NCBI GenBank assembly: GCA_050290225.1
Contig: JBNKHG010000094.1
Location: forward strand, 62,001-126,000
Reading direction: 5' to 3'
DNA length: 64,000 nucleotides
Source of the DNA: JBNKHG01 sp050290225
GTDB lineage: Bacteria; Pseudomonadota; Gammaproteobacteria; Pseudomonadales; Cellvibrionaceae
Under the pieces are notes generated by a model, which was given only the letters and a program-made list of their open reading frames with translations, had not been told where the DNA came from and searched no databases. A program made the position numbers and the translations under genes. Numbering within the stretch: position 1 is the first letter of the stretch; each line of letters begins with the position of its first letter. Below, one piece after another: positions 35,034 to 43,688 of the stretch.

Positions 35034-36944
35034 TCACCCCTTCAGGGCTTCAAGCTCCTCGCTGACCGTCATCCAGTTTTCCTCACAGTCCGACAGCTGC
35101 TGCTTGAGTTGGCCCTGCTCCTGGAGCAGAAATTGTAATTGGTCCTTGTTGTCCGCCTCGTAGAGCGAGGTGTCCGCCAGTTGAGTTTCAAGCTGCTCCA
35201 GTTGATTTTGCAGGCTATCCAGTTCCTTTTCGTATTTTTTCAGCTTGTTGGTGAGCGGTTTAAGCTGCTCGCGCTTGGCCGCGGCCTGCTGCCGTTGGGC
35301 CTTTTTATCGAGTGGCGCATCTGTGGTGGATGTCCGCCGCGTCAGCTCCGGCAGGTCTTGCTGTCGACGTTGTTGCATCCAAAGATGGTAGTCGTCGAGG
35401 TTTCCGTCGAAATCACTGATCCTGCCATCGGCTACCAGCAGGTATTCATCCACGGTATTGCGCAGCAGATGACGGTCGTGGGAAACCACGATTACCGCCC
35501 CTTCAAACCCCTGCAGGGCCACCGTCAGGGCGTGACGCATTTCCAGGTCCAGATGGTTGGTGGGCTCGTCGAGCAGTAGCAGGTTCGGTTTCTGCCAGGC
35601 GATCAACGCCAGGGCCAGGCGTGCTTTTTCTCCGCCAGAGAAGTGGTGGATTGTCTCGAATGCGCGATCGCCGTGAAAACCGAAGCCACCGAGAAAATTG
35701 CGTACCTGTTGCTCCGTGGCCTGCGGTGAGAGGCGCTGAATATGCAGTGCGGCAGAGGCGCACAGGTCCAGCGCCTCCAACTGGTGCTGAGCGAAGTAAC
35801 CTATGGCCAAGTGCTCACCGCAGATTCGATCTCCCCGGGCGCAGGGAAGGCTGCCGGCCAGGGTCTTGATCAGGCTGGACTTGCCGGCGCCATTGGGGCC
35901 CAGAAGCCCCAGCCGACTGCTGGGTGCGATATTGAGATTGACGTTTTTCAGCACCGGCCTGTCGCCGTAACCGATATCCACATGGTTGAGATTGATCAGC
36001 GGATTCGAGAGCCTGTCGCTGGCCTCCAGTTGAAAATGGAATGGCGAATCCACGTGAGCCGGGGCGATCTTCTCCATCCGCTCCAACTCTTTGAGGCGAC
36101 TCTGGGCCTGCTTGGCCTTGGTGGCTTTGGCGCGAAACCGGCGTACAAAATTTTCGATCTCTGCCACCCGCGCCTGCTGTTTCTCGTAGGCCGCTTGCTG
36201 CTGCGACAAGCGCTCGGCGCGCTGACGTTCAAAGGCGGAGTAATTGCCCTGGTAGCTGACCAGATCTTTGCCCTCTACACTGACCACCCGCTGCACCACG
36301 TTGTCCAGAAAATCCCGGTCGTGGGAAATGATCACCAGGGTACCCGAATAGCGTTTTAACCACTGTTCCAGCCACAGAGTGGTATCCAGGTCCAAGTGGT
36401 TGGTGGGTTCGTCCAATAGCAGCAAGTCCGAGGGACACATCAGCGCCTGGGCCAGGTTGAGGCGAATGCGCCAGCCTCCGGAAAAATCCCCGACCGGCCG
36501 CTCTGCGTCACAGGGGGCAAATCCCAGGCCGCTGAGCAACTGCTGGGCCCGTGACGGCGCACTGTAACCGTTGATTGCCTCCATCGCGGCATAGTGTTTG
36601 GCCAGCGCCTGGCCCTGCTCGTGATCATCGGGGTGGGATTCGGCTTCGGCAATGGCCCGCTCCAGGCGACGCAATTCGGTATCGCCGTCGAGCACATGGT
36701 CAAGGGCATTGCGATCAACCTGCTTGATTTCCTGGGCCATATGGGCAATACGCCACTGGCTGGGAACCTGGCAGTTACCGCTGTCGGCGTGGAGTTCGCC
36801 GATCAACAATTTGAAAAAACTGGATTTACCGCTGCCATTGGCGCCAATCAGCCCTACACTCTGGCCTGGGTGAATGCTAAGGTCGGCACCCTCTAGTAAA
36901 ACCTTGGCGCCCCGTTGTAGGCTAACTTCTTGCAAATTGATCAT
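35034..36944 (-). CDS. yheS: ABC-F family ATPase YheS
   Basis: Soluble ABC-F protein with two ATPase cassettes, a ribosome-associated translation factor type. The 636 residues equal E. coli YheS in size. First Walker A GANGSGKSS (about 36), signature DFSGGWRIRL and LLLDEPTNHLDLDT; second Walker A GPNGAGKSS (about 341), HFSGGEKARLAL and another LLLDEPTNHLD. The linker and the C-terminal coiled coil (about 530-636, Gln/Leu-rich) are present. Start ATG 36944 is preferred over 36968 because MINLQEVSL is the normal beginning. Divergent from the TIGR02444 gene by 26 bp. Confidence 0.93.
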   Translation of the reverse strand: MINLQEVSLQRGAKVLLEGADLSIHPGQSVGLIGANGSGKSSFFKLLIGELHADSGNCQVPSQWRIAHMAQEIKQVDRNALDHVLDGDTELRRLERAIAEAESHPDDHEQGQALAKHYAAMEAINGYSAPSRAQQLLSGLGFAPCDAERPVGDFSGGWRIRLNLAQALMCPSDLLLLDEPTNHLDLDTTLWLEQWLKRYSGTLVIISHDRDFLDNVVQRVVSVEGKDLVSYQGNYSAFERQRAERLSQQQAAYEKQQARVAEIENFVRRFRAKATKAKQAQSRLKELERMEKIAPAHVDSPFHFQLEASDRLSNPLINLNHVDIGYGDRPVLKNVNLNIAPSSRLGLLGPNGAGKSSLIKTLAGSLPCARGDRICGEHLAIGYFAQHQLEALDLCASAALHIQRLSPQATEQQVRNFLGGFGFHGDRAFETIHHFSGGEKARLALALIAWQKPNLLLLDEPTNHLDLEMRHALTVALQGFEGAVIVVSHDRHLLRNTVDEYLLVADGRISDFDGNLDDYHLWMQQRRQQDLPELTRRTSTTDAPLDKKAQRQQAAAKREQLKPLTNKLKKYEKELDSLQNQLEQLETQLADTSLYEADNKDQLQFLLQEQGQLKQQLSDCEENWMTVSEELEALKG

Positions 36945-36970
36945 GGCGCGCATTCTACCCGCAAACACCT

Positions 36971-37444
36971 ATGAATACATCGAATCCGTTTAACAACCCG
37001 TTTTGGGAATACTCCCTGCGCCTGTACCGCAGGGAGGCAGTGCAATCCCTGTGTTTGGAGTTACAGGACCAGCACAGCGGTAACGTGAATTTGTTACTTT
37101 GGGCCTGCTGGCTCGAGACCCAGGGGCGTGCCTTGAGCGTTGAAACCCTGGCGCAGGCAATTGAGCAATTACAGTTGTGGGAGCGCTCGGTGGTTCAACC
37201 CTTGCGACAGTTGAGACGGGCGTTAAAAAGTGGCCACGACTGGGCGTTGCCGGAGGTGGCGCCCACGAGAGAAGCGATCAAGACGGCAGAGTTGAGTGCC
37301 GAGCAGTTGGAGCAGCGTTGGTTATACGAGCGATCGGGAACGGTGTCTGAGGCTACGGGGGACAATGTCGCTCTCTATGCCAATTACCTGAGTATACCGG
37401 CAAATTGTGACTGGTTGATGCGTTGGCGTCGAGCCCTGAATTGA
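36971..37444 (+). CDS. TIGR02444 (DUF2390) family protein
   Basis: A 157-residue conserved protein of unknown function. The N-terminus NPFWEYSLRLYRREAVQSLCL and the LLLWACWLETQG segment are typical of TIGR02444, which in Pseudomonas sits between the yheS and algP homologues, as here. It seems cytosolic and mainly helical. It is divergent from yheS and convergent with algP. A GC-rich hairpin follows the stop codon. Confidence 0.85.
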   Translation: MNTSNPFNNPFWEYSLRLYRREAVQSLCLELQDQHSGNVNLLLWACWLETQGRALSVETLAQAIEQLQLWERSVVQPLRQLRRALKSGHDWALPEVAPTREAIKTAELSAEQLEQRWLYERSGTVSEATGDNVALYANYLSIPANCDWLMRWRRALN

Positions 37445-37446
37445 TC

Positions 37447-37470
37447 CCCCGGGGCCGATTGACCCCGGGG
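37447..37470. terminator. GC-rich hairpin between TIGR02444 and algP genes
   Basis: CCCCGGGG, eight-base loop, CCCCGGGG, directly after the TIGR02444 stop. There is no T-tract, so it is a weak terminator candidate. Confidence 0.35.
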
Positions 37471-37521
37471 AAAGCTGGCCAGAAAAGAACAGCGTGGGAA
37501 CGCTGAAAGCCAGCCTGGGAT

Positions 37522-38709
37522 TTAATAGGGGCGGGGTTCGTCGAACAGGCTGGCGGTCATCGGTGCTGCGGGTTTGTCCTTTTCCGTCTCCTCCGACTTC
37601 GCTTTTTCTGCGGCCTGTTCGGGTTCCGGTTTATCTTTTTCGGACGTTTTTACTTCAGGGCTTGAGGCCGCTACCGGTTCAGCGGCGGGCGCAGTTTCAG
37701 CAGCTTCTACTGATGGCGCCTCCGGCTCTTCTGCTACTGCTTGCTCGCTTTTCTCCACCATTCGCGGGGTCACGGGGGCCGGCTTGGCTGAGGCGGCTAT
37801 GGGCGTCGGCTCGGTGGCTTTCACCTTGGTTTCCACAGTTTCCGTTTCAGTTTTTACTGCCGCCAAAGGGGTAGGCTCTGGTTTGCGTTCGGGCGTCGGC
37901 TTGGCGGACGGCGCCGGGGCGACCACGGCCGCTGGTTTCGTCTCAATCGCTTTGGGAGTCTCAACCGCCTTGGGAGCCTCAGCCGCTTTGACCGCAGCCG
38001 GCTTTCGGGGGGTCGCTTTCTTGCTAGATGCTTTCCTTTTAGTCGCCGGTTTTGCGCTGGCAGGTTTGTCAGCGGCTTTGGCGGGAGCGGGTTTGGTCTC
38101 CATTGTCTTGGCCGCAACCTTCTTCGCCGGTGCTTTCTTGGCTGTGGTGGTTGTCGCTGCTTTCCTGGTTGCAGGTTTCGCCTTCCCGGTGGTTGCCGCT
38201 TTCGCTTTGGGAGTGGCCGCTTTCCTGGTCGCCGCCTTCTTCACAGCGGGTTTTGTCCGGGCTTTGGTGGCCTTTGGTTTCCGGGCCTTGGCGGTTTTAG
38301 CTTCGGCTTTGGCGAACTCTTTTTCGACCTTGATGGCAACCTTGGCCAGGGTGTCGGCCAGATCTTTTTGGGCTTTGGCTGCCTTGACGGCTTCCTTGGC
38401 GGTAGTTGCATCCTGTTTGGCATCGGCTACTGAGACCCGCTGGGCGGTGACCGCTTGCTTGGCTTTGGCCAGGCTGTTTTTAGCGGCGGCTGTTTTTTTG
38501 CTTTTGGCAGTTGCACTGGCTTTGTTCAGTCGTGCCTGGAGGTTGGCTAATTTTTTCTGGGCCGCGGCAACGTCTTTATCCGCTTTGGCAGCGGCTTTTT
38601 CGGCGTCACTGAGTTTTTTGACGCGGGCTTTGTCCAGTTGGGTATTGAGCTTAACGATCTGAGCTTCCAGGTCGGCTACCGGGTTAATGACTTTTTTCTT
38701 CGCGGCCAT
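37522..38709 (-). CDS. algP: AlgP-like histone H1-like Lys/Ala/Pro-rich protein
   Basis: A 395-residue low-complexity protein resembling AlgP (AlgR3) of Pseudomonas, a nucleoid-type protein linked to alginate gene control. Residues about 10-130 form a Lys/Ala-rich coiled coil with DLEAQIVKLNTQLDKARVKKLS. Residues about 140-240 hold many K-P-A and K-A-A-T repeats similar to eukaryotic H1 tails. Residues 250-395 are Pro/Glu/Ala-rich and acidic. It ends in SLFDEPRPY. Start ATG 38709 has AGGA 8 nt upstream. Placement beside TIGR02444, FKBP and rsd genes matches the Pseudomonas algP locus. The antisense frame is long but is an artefact of base composition. Confidence 0.82.
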   Translation of the reverse strand: MAAKKKVINPVADLEAQIVKLNTQLDKARVKKLSDAEKAAAKADKDVAAAQKKLANLQARLNKASATAKSKKTAAAKNSLAKAKQAVTAQRVSVADAKQDATTAKEAVKAAKAQKDLADTLAKVAIKVEKEFAKAEAKTAKARKPKATKARTKPAVKKAATRKAATPKAKAATTGKAKPATRKAATTTTAKKAPAKKVAAKTMETKPAPAKAADKPASAKPATKRKASSKKATPRKPAAVKAAEAPKAVETPKAIETKPAAVVAPAPSAKPTPERKPEPTPLAAVKTETETVETKVKATEPTPIAASAKPAPVTPRMVEKSEQAVAEEPEAPSVEAAETAPAAEPVAASSPEVKTSEKDKPEPEQAAEKAKSEETEKDKPAAPMTASLFDEPRPY

Positions 38710-38967
38710 GGGGTGCGTCCTATGTTTCAATCCGGGTTGTGGTTATTAAAGAAAGTCTAACTATTCAGAACATCAACGGCGCCGAATGATAACGCTGTTT
38801 GGAAAAAAAATGTATGCTCTGCGCATCGGTTAATACTATTCCTGAGTGTAATCGGCTTTGCCTGAGATTCCAGTCATTGGTGTGAGTTTGTAACCTAATT
38901 TGAGAACTGTGGCTTTGATTGATCCCTGCAGCTGTCATACAACGGATTTATGCGAAAAGGAGTCGTC

Positions 38968-39507
38968 GTGAAGATATTTATAAAGCTGATGATATTGGTG
39001 TTGGTACTGGGTCTGGCGGGCCCCTTTGTGTTCAAAAGACCCGACGGGCGCCCTTGGATGAGCGTTGATGACCTGGGTATCAATACCGGAGCGCTGAGTT
39101 GGGAGAGGCTTAGCTTGCGGGCCAGGAGACTCTGGTCAGAGGTCTCAGGTGGAATCTCCCGCATCACCGATGGTGAGTCGGCGCAGGGGACACGCATCTA
39201 CAGGTGGCGCGATAGCGAGGGTAACTGGCAGTACTCCGATCAGCCCAACCCCAACGGCGTCAGTGAGACAATCGTTGTGGACCCCGACACCAACCTTATC
39301 CAGGCTACACCCCTGTCTCAGCCAGAAGCGAAAAAAGAGAGTGAAGTCACTGCGCAGTCGCCACAAATTGGAGTACCATTGCCCCTGACTGTCAACCCTG
39401 GCCAGGTATCCAAATTGATCAAGGATGCGAAACAGGTACAGGAGTTAATGAATCAGCGCAATGAAGCGCTGGAGGCAATCAGCGGCACGCTGCCGGCTGA
39501 AGATTAA
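38968..39507 (+). CDS. DUF4124 domain-containing membrane-anchored protein
   Basis: A 179-residue protein with an N-terminal membrane anchor (KLMILVLVLGLAGPFVF), then a linker and a DUF4124 core (TRIYRWRDSEGNWQYSDQPN, about 75-95) and a C-terminal helix. Start GTG 38968 follows AAGGAG by 5 nt; an ATG at 38950 lies before that site. It is 20 bp upstream of the FKBP gene on the same strand, so both may be one operon. This DUF4124 gene is extra relative to the Pseudomonas algP-FKBP arrangement as I know it. Function unknown. Confidence 0.75.
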   Translation: MKIFIKLMILVLVLGLAGPFVFKRPDGRPWMSVDDLGINTGALSWERLSLRARRLWSEVSGGISRITDGESAQGTRIYRWRDSEGNWQYSDQPNPNGVSETIVVDPDTNLIQATPLSQPEAKKESEVTAQSPQIGVPLPLTVNPGQVSKLIKDAKQVQELMNQRNEALEAISGTLPAED

Positions 39508-39527
39508 TAGCAATTGGACCGATTATT

Positions 39528-40259
39528 ATGAAAATACAGAAGCGCCCCCTGCTGGTGGCATTGGCGATGTCCGCCACAGTATTGTTGGGGTGTAACGAAA
39601 AAGCTGCGGATGGCGCCTCCGCCGAAGAATCTGTGGAATTGAGCACTCTCGATCAGCGCCTGAGTTATGTTATCGGCCTGGATATGGCCAACCGCTTCAA
39701 GCAGGACGAAATCGCTATCGACACCCGCGCCCTGACCCAGGCCCTTGTCGATTCCCAGGCCGGCGAGGAACCCCGCCTGAGCGAGGAGGAAATCCGCAAA
39801 ACCCTGCAGGCTTTCCAGGAGAAGCAACAGGCCAAGCGCAATGAGGCTTTGGCCGTGGTAGCCGAAGCCAACAAGAAAGAGGGTGAAGCCTTTCTGGCCG
39901 AAAACGGTAAGAAAGAAGGGGTAGTTACCCTGCCCAGCGGTCTGCAGTACAAGGTGATCAGTGCCGGCGAAGGACCCAAGCCGACCACCAGTGATACCGT
40001 TTCGGTGCATTACCGCGGAACGCTGATTGATGGCACCGAGTTTGATAGTTCCTACAATCGTGGCGAGCCCGTGTCATTCCCGGTCACTGGTGTGATTGCC
40101 GGTTGGACAGAGGCTTTACAGCTGATGAGCGAGGGCGCCAAGTGGGAGATTTATATCCCCTCCGACCTTGCTTATGGTCCGGGTGGAACCAGCGGTCCAA
40201 TCGGTCCCAACTCAACCCTGATCTTTGAGGTGGAGCTGTTGAAGGCCAGCGTCAATTAA
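39528..40259 (+). CDS. FKBP-type peptidyl-prolyl isomerase, Mip-like lipoprotein
   Basis: Periplasmic proline isomerase of 243 residues. The signal ends in a lipobox (VLLGCNE, Cys about 22). Residues about 38-125 form the N-terminal dimerisation and long linker helix seen in FkpA and Mip, and about 130-243 the FKBP domain: DTVSVHYRGTLIDGTEFDSS, then GWTEALQLMSEGAKWEIYIP and AYGPGG. These contain most of the FK506-binding pocket residues. It lies between a DUF4124 gene and a strong terminator and corresponds to the FKBP gene next to rsd/algQ in Pseudomonas. Confidence 0.92.
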   Translation: MKIQKRPLLVALAMSATVLLGCNEKAADGASAEESVELSTLDQRLSYVIGLDMANRFKQDEIAIDTRALTQALVDSQAGEEPRLSEEEIRKTLQAFQEKQQAKRNEALAVVAEANKKEGEAFLAENGKKEGVVTLPSGLQYKVISAGEGPKPTTSDTVSVHYRGTLIDGTEFDSSYNRGEPVSFPVTGVIAGWTEALQLMSEGAKWEIYIPSDLAYGPGGTSGPIGPNSTLIFEVELLKASVN

Positions 40260-40315
40260 CTGCTCAGGCTGACCGGTTGTGTTCCCTGACCGGGAAGCAT
40301 AAGCCGGGACAGATA

Positions 40316-40352
40316 TAAAAAAAGGCCGACCCAATTGGGTCGGCCTTTTTTT
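40316..40352. terminator. Terminator after FKBP gene
   Basis: Stem AAAGGCCGACCC / GGGTCGGCCTTT with an AATT loop, A-run before and T-run after. It can also serve the convergent WD40 gene. Confidence 0.92.
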
Positions 40353-40381
40353 ATGGGGGATTTGACGGGACGGAAGGCTAT

Positions 40382-41383
40382 CTAAGGCCTTTCCAGGCGG
40401 TGTACGAAACCGTTGGACGCCACGGCGAAATAGCGGCCCGGCCTGGTGCCATAAGCGACTGCCAGCACAGCGGCACTGGTGGGTTTCCAGGCGTCACGTT
40501 TGGGAAGGCGCCAGCGACCGAGCAGCGCCATCCTGTCAGTATCCCAGAGTTGTACCACCTGATCCGGGCGACCGGTGAGTAGCTGGCGGCCGTCTGGGGT
40601 AAAGCGCGCGGCGGTGAAGCGCATGCCGCGACGCAGCAGTTCCGAGCGCAGTGGCACTTCGCCAAGCACCTCGCCAGTTTTAGTACTCCAAACCAGGGCT
40701 TTGTCGTATTTCGCGGCGGACAGTGCGCGGCTGCCGTCGGCGCTTAACCTGACCATTTGCACGTCGTCCTGATGCTGGATGCGCTGCAACTCCTTGCCCG
40801 AGGCCACATCCCAGAGTACGGCGGAATAGTCTTCAGAGCCGGTGATGGCGAGACTGGCGTCGGCGTTAAAGTCAACACTGCGAACCCGGTTCTGGTGGTG
40901 GAAAGTGCGTCGTATGCCGCCATGCACCACGTCGAAGATAACGGCGGTGTTATCACCCATGCCCAGCAGCGCAAAGCGTCCACCGGGGCTCAGGGCCACG
41001 GACATGACTTCCCCGGGGGCGGTCCAGAATCGAGCCGCTTGCCCGCTTTCCACGTTCCACAGCACCAGGGTATGGGGGTCGGCTGTCAGTACCCATTCCC
41101 CCTCCGGAGAGAAGTCAGCGGCAACTATGGTGGTTTTTTCTCCCTGCTTGTGATTCCAGTTATAGAGCCGCTCTCCATCTCCGGTGCGCCACAGGCTTCC
41201 GCCCTGGTGAATGGCGCCGACAGCGGCCCAGCGTGCATCGTCGGAGAGAGCAGCTCCCTGGGAGCCCTTGGACGCCACCTCAAAACTCTGAGTGGGAATG
41301 CTGTCATTGCTACAGGCAGTGAGGGACAGCAACAGCAGGGAAAGGGTGCCACGCAGGGCAAGTGTCGAAAATCCGTTACGCAT
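40382..41383 (-). CDS. WD40 repeat lipoprotein
   Basis: A 333-residue predicted lipoprotein (signal then LTACSN, Cys about 24) followed by a beta-propeller of about six or seven WD40-type repeats. Repeat ends include LVLWNVESG, AVIFDVVHG, AVLWDVASGK, ALVWSTKTGE and VQLWDTDR. Such propellers are protein-binding platforms in the envelope. No enzymatic residues are visible. It is convergent with the FKBP gene and upstream of nothing on its own strand; rsd ends 200 bp before its start. It separates FKBP from rsd, which are close neighbours in Pseudomonas. Partner unknown. Confidence 0.82.
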   Translation of the reverse strand: MRNGFSTLALRGTLSLLLLSLTACSNDSIPTQSFEVASKGSQGAALSDDARWAAVGAIHQGGSLWRTGDGERLYNWNHKQGEKTTIVAADFSPEGEWVLTADPHTLVLWNVESGQAARFWTAPGEVMSVALSPGGRFALLGMGDNTAVIFDVVHGGIRRTFHHQNRVRSVDFNADASLAITGSEDYSAVLWDVASGKELQRIQHQDDVQMVRLSADGSRALSAAKYDKALVWSTKTGEVLGEVPLRSELLRRGMRFTAARFTPDGRQLLTGRPDQVVQLWDTDRMALLGRWRLPKRDAWKPTSAAVLAVAYGTRPGRYFAVASNGFVHRLERP

Positions 41384-41548
41384 GAACTGGGTCCGCCCAT
41401 TCAGGCCAGTGGTATAGGTGTTTTATTTCGCTGTGGCGTATTAAAGCGTTGTCCGGACCATTTGGCTATAGGAGGATGAAAAGAGGTGTCTACAAGGCGA
41501 TTTGCAGGAGAAAGTGGTAGCGGTAGCGAAATTCTGGGGGAGATGCAT

Positions 41549-41570
41549 TGCCCCGCGATAATGCGGGGCA
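41549..41570 (-). terminator. Hairpin downstream of rsd
   Basis: TGCCCCGC, six-base loop, GCGGGGCA, 14 bp after the rsd stop. No T-tract, so termination by it is uncertain. Confidence 0.4.
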
Positions 41571-41583
41571 GCAACAATAAGTA

Positions 41584-42051
41584 TCAGGCCACCAGGTCCT
41601 TGTGGGCCACGTGCAGCACCGCAATCATGCGGTCTTCGGCCTCGAAGCGGGATTCCAGGGCCTCGCCCAGTCTGGACAGATCGTGAGAGAGACTGGAGAG
41701 ATCGTCGGTTTCCTGATATTTGTCGTTAAAATCCAGCACCAGTTCAGTAGAGGTGTCCACCGTCTCGAACAGGGAGCTGGCCTCTTCAAGGGCCTGTGTA
41801 TCCTCGAAATCACGGCCCTCCTTAATCAGCTGATCATAGATTTCGAAATGACCGGCGGATATATAGTCCACCAGAATTTGACAGAATCTGCGCAACTGTT
41901 TGCCGCGGGCGCCGTCCGATTCTTTGCTTTCGTGCAGATTGGAGAGTTCGCAGTACTTGACCAACAGGTCTTGGCGCTCCTGCAGCCAGCGATCAATAAT
42001 TTCACTCACGCCGCCCCAGCGTTCTTTAGCCGATTTGCAATTCTCTAACAT
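41584..42051 (-). CDS. rsd: Anti-sigma-70 factor Rsd/AlgQ
   Basis: A 155-residue helical protein that binds region 4 of sigma-70 and lowers its activity in stationary phase; called AlgQ in Pseudomonas, where it affects alginate and siderophore genes. The N-terminus MLENCKSAKERWGGVSEIIDRWL with QERQDLLVKYCEL is the family mark. AAGGA lies 9 nt before the ATG. The position near algP and dsbB agrees with the Pseudomonas algQ locus. Confidence 0.94.
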   Translation of the reverse strand: MLENCKSAKERWGGVSEIIDRWLQERQDLLVKYCELSNLHESKESDGARGKQLRRFCQILVDYISAGHFEIYDQLIKEGRDFEDTQALEEASSLFETVDTSTELVLDFNDKYQETDDLSSLSHDLSRLGEALESRFEAEDRMIAVLHVAHKDLVA

Positions 42052-42512
42052 GACACTACATCCTTAATTTTTTTACTTCTTGCTCTTGTTCTTTCTTCCC
42101 CTGGCTGTCGGGTTGCCGCGAGCATGGCATTATCCCGGGAAAGCACACCTGTGTAAGTGGAGGTGCCCGTCGACACAACCGTGTCAACTTCAGAGGGCAA
42201 ACTACCCTGCCCTCCTGAGCCAATAACTTTTCAAGATAGGGGATCTGAAACCTATCAGCAAGAGGATTCGGGGCTGAGGTTAAAAAAAATCGTCAAAATT
42301 TGATTTGACAAATCCCCTCGTCCGAAAAGCCTTGTCAGGCCAAAAAAACAGGCATAGGATTGGTGGGATTTACTGGCTCCTTCCTAATTTCCCGTACCTG
42401 AACCAAACTCCAAACCTCCGTCAAACCGACAGTGTTGGCTTTGAATTCCCTGTAGCTGATTCAGCACCTGTATCGAATCCTTGGAATATAAGGGTAATCG
42501 ACCAGTCCTCCG
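42052..42512. other. 461-bp gene-free region between dsbB and rsd
   Basis: Probably the rsd control region. On the minus strand TTACAC, 16 bp and GATAAT (complement of 42129-42156) form a candidate promoter about 80 nt before the rsd ATG. A GAGGGCA/TGCCCTC hairpin lies near 42198-42220. A small reading frame at 42305-42559 shows no recognisable features and runs into dsbB. Confidence 0.4.
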
Positions 42513-43013
42513 CTAACTACGGTCCGGTATTTGGGGTCGGAAAATCTGCCATAGATTGATCAGCACCAGGCCGATAAAGGCTACCAGGGTCCAGGCGGGA
42601 ATGGTGAGGCCGAGAAAGCGCCAGCTTACCTCAGCGCAGTTGCCATCGCCCTGTAGCAGCAGGGTGAAGGCTTCTTGCAGGGGGAAGGCATCGAGCAGGT
42701 ATTCGAGGCTGGGTCCGCAGGCGGGGACCAGATCCTCAGGCAGGCTCTGCAGCCAAATGTGGCGAGATGAAAAGCCGCCGCCGATCACTGCCGCGACGAT
42801 GGCCAGGCCCGCGTAAACCCTGGCCCCGATTCGGTTAGGATTATGAATAAAGCCCAGCAGCGCAATCAGGCCCACCGCCATCACAAAGATACGCTGGGTA
42901 ATGCAAAGCGCACAGGGCTTCATATCCATATAGTGTTGCATATAAAGCGCGGTCAAGATCAGGCTGACGCAGCCGAGAAAAATAATCAGGTTGGTTTGTC
43001 GCAAATTGGGCAA
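42513..43013 (-). CDS. Disulfide bond formation protein DsbB
   Basis: Inner-membrane quinone-linked oxidase that reoxidises periplasmic DsbA. The 166 residues form four TM helices with the first-loop redox pair CALC (about 34-37) and the second-loop cysteines in PACGPSLEYLLD and GDGNCAEVSWRFLG. Both cysteine pairs are complete. Pseudomonas has a DsbB homologue (dsbH) at this same place next to rsd/algQ; whether this is DsbB or DsbH in role cannot be decided from one copy. It has 210 bp of control region on its 5' side. Confidence 0.92.
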   Translation of the reverse strand: MPNLRQTNLIIFLGCVSLILTALYMQHYMDMKPCALCITQRIFVMAVGLIALLGFIHNPNRIGARVYAGLAIVAAVIGGGFSSRHIWLQSLPEDLVPACGPSLEYLLDAFPLQEAFTLLLQGDGNCAEVSWRFLGLTIPAWTLVAFIGLVLINLWQIFRPQIPDRS

Positions 43014-43223
43014 GGCGGCTATCCCCGAGGCGTTAATAACAAATTGCGGCCTACACTAGGTGAATTTTTGTGGTAAAACAACAGGCTAGGTTGAACTGCC
43101 GCTCTTTAGTCCACGGCGCGGCGCTCAGGTTCCGTCGATTCGGGAGTTTTGGCGATCCGGGGATCATTGGCCCGGTTGCAGGATCGCGGTGATTACCACA
43201 ATAAAATACAAAGAGGTTGAGGT

Positions 43224-43688
43224 GTGAAACAGAGTATACAAGGGTTGGATATCGTTCGCCGCCTGGTTTCGTTTGTGGTGCTGGTGGTTGTTATTGCCAG
43301 TCCCCTGGCTCTGGCCGAGAGCGACGCGGGAGGGGTGGCACTGCCCAAATCCCGGCCTATCTATTTACCGTTGAAACCCCCGTTTGTAGTCAACTACGGT
43401 GGCCAGGGTCGCTTGAAATATCTCAAGGCAGAGCTGTCGGTTAGGGTGAAAGATAGCAATGCCGCCAATTCCATTCGTCACCATATGCCGTTTATACGTA
43501 ACAATCTGGTGCTGCTGTTCAGCAAACAGAGCGACGTGGATATCGATACCCAGGAGGGTAAGGAGTTGTTGCGACAAGCCGCGCTGGAGGAAATTCGCGC
43601 CATTGTCCTGGCCGAAGATGGTGAGAGGGATGACGGCGGAAGTGGGATTGTAGATCTCTACTTCAACAATTTCGTGATTCAGAAGTAG
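43224..43688 (+). CDS. FliL-like exported protein
   Basis: A 154-residue protein with a signal peptide or anchor (LVSFVVLVVVIASPLALA, cut about 31) and a FliL/stomatin-like domain: PPFVVNYGGQGRLKYLKAELSV, MPFIRNNLVLLFSKQSD and the C-terminal VDLYFNNFVIQ. FliL normally lies in flagellar operons and acts at the stator; here it stands alone, far from flagellar genes, like the second FliL-type gene of Pseudomonas-group genomes. GTG start with GAGGT upstream. Its end overlaps acpH by 10 bp on the opposite strand. Role unknown. Confidence 0.82.
   Translation: MKQSIQGLDIVRRLVSFVVLVVVIASPLALAESDAGGVALPKSRPIYLPLKPPFVVNYGGQGRLKYLKAELSVRVKDSNAANSIRHHMPFIRNNLVLLFSKQSDVDIDTQEGKELLRQAALEEIRAIVLAEDGERDDGGSGIVDLYFNNFVIQK

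Noticed and set aside
42305..42559. An 84-codon frame between rsd and dsbB
   Set aside because: No ribosome site, no recognised motif, and its end overlaps the dsbB gene on the other strand.
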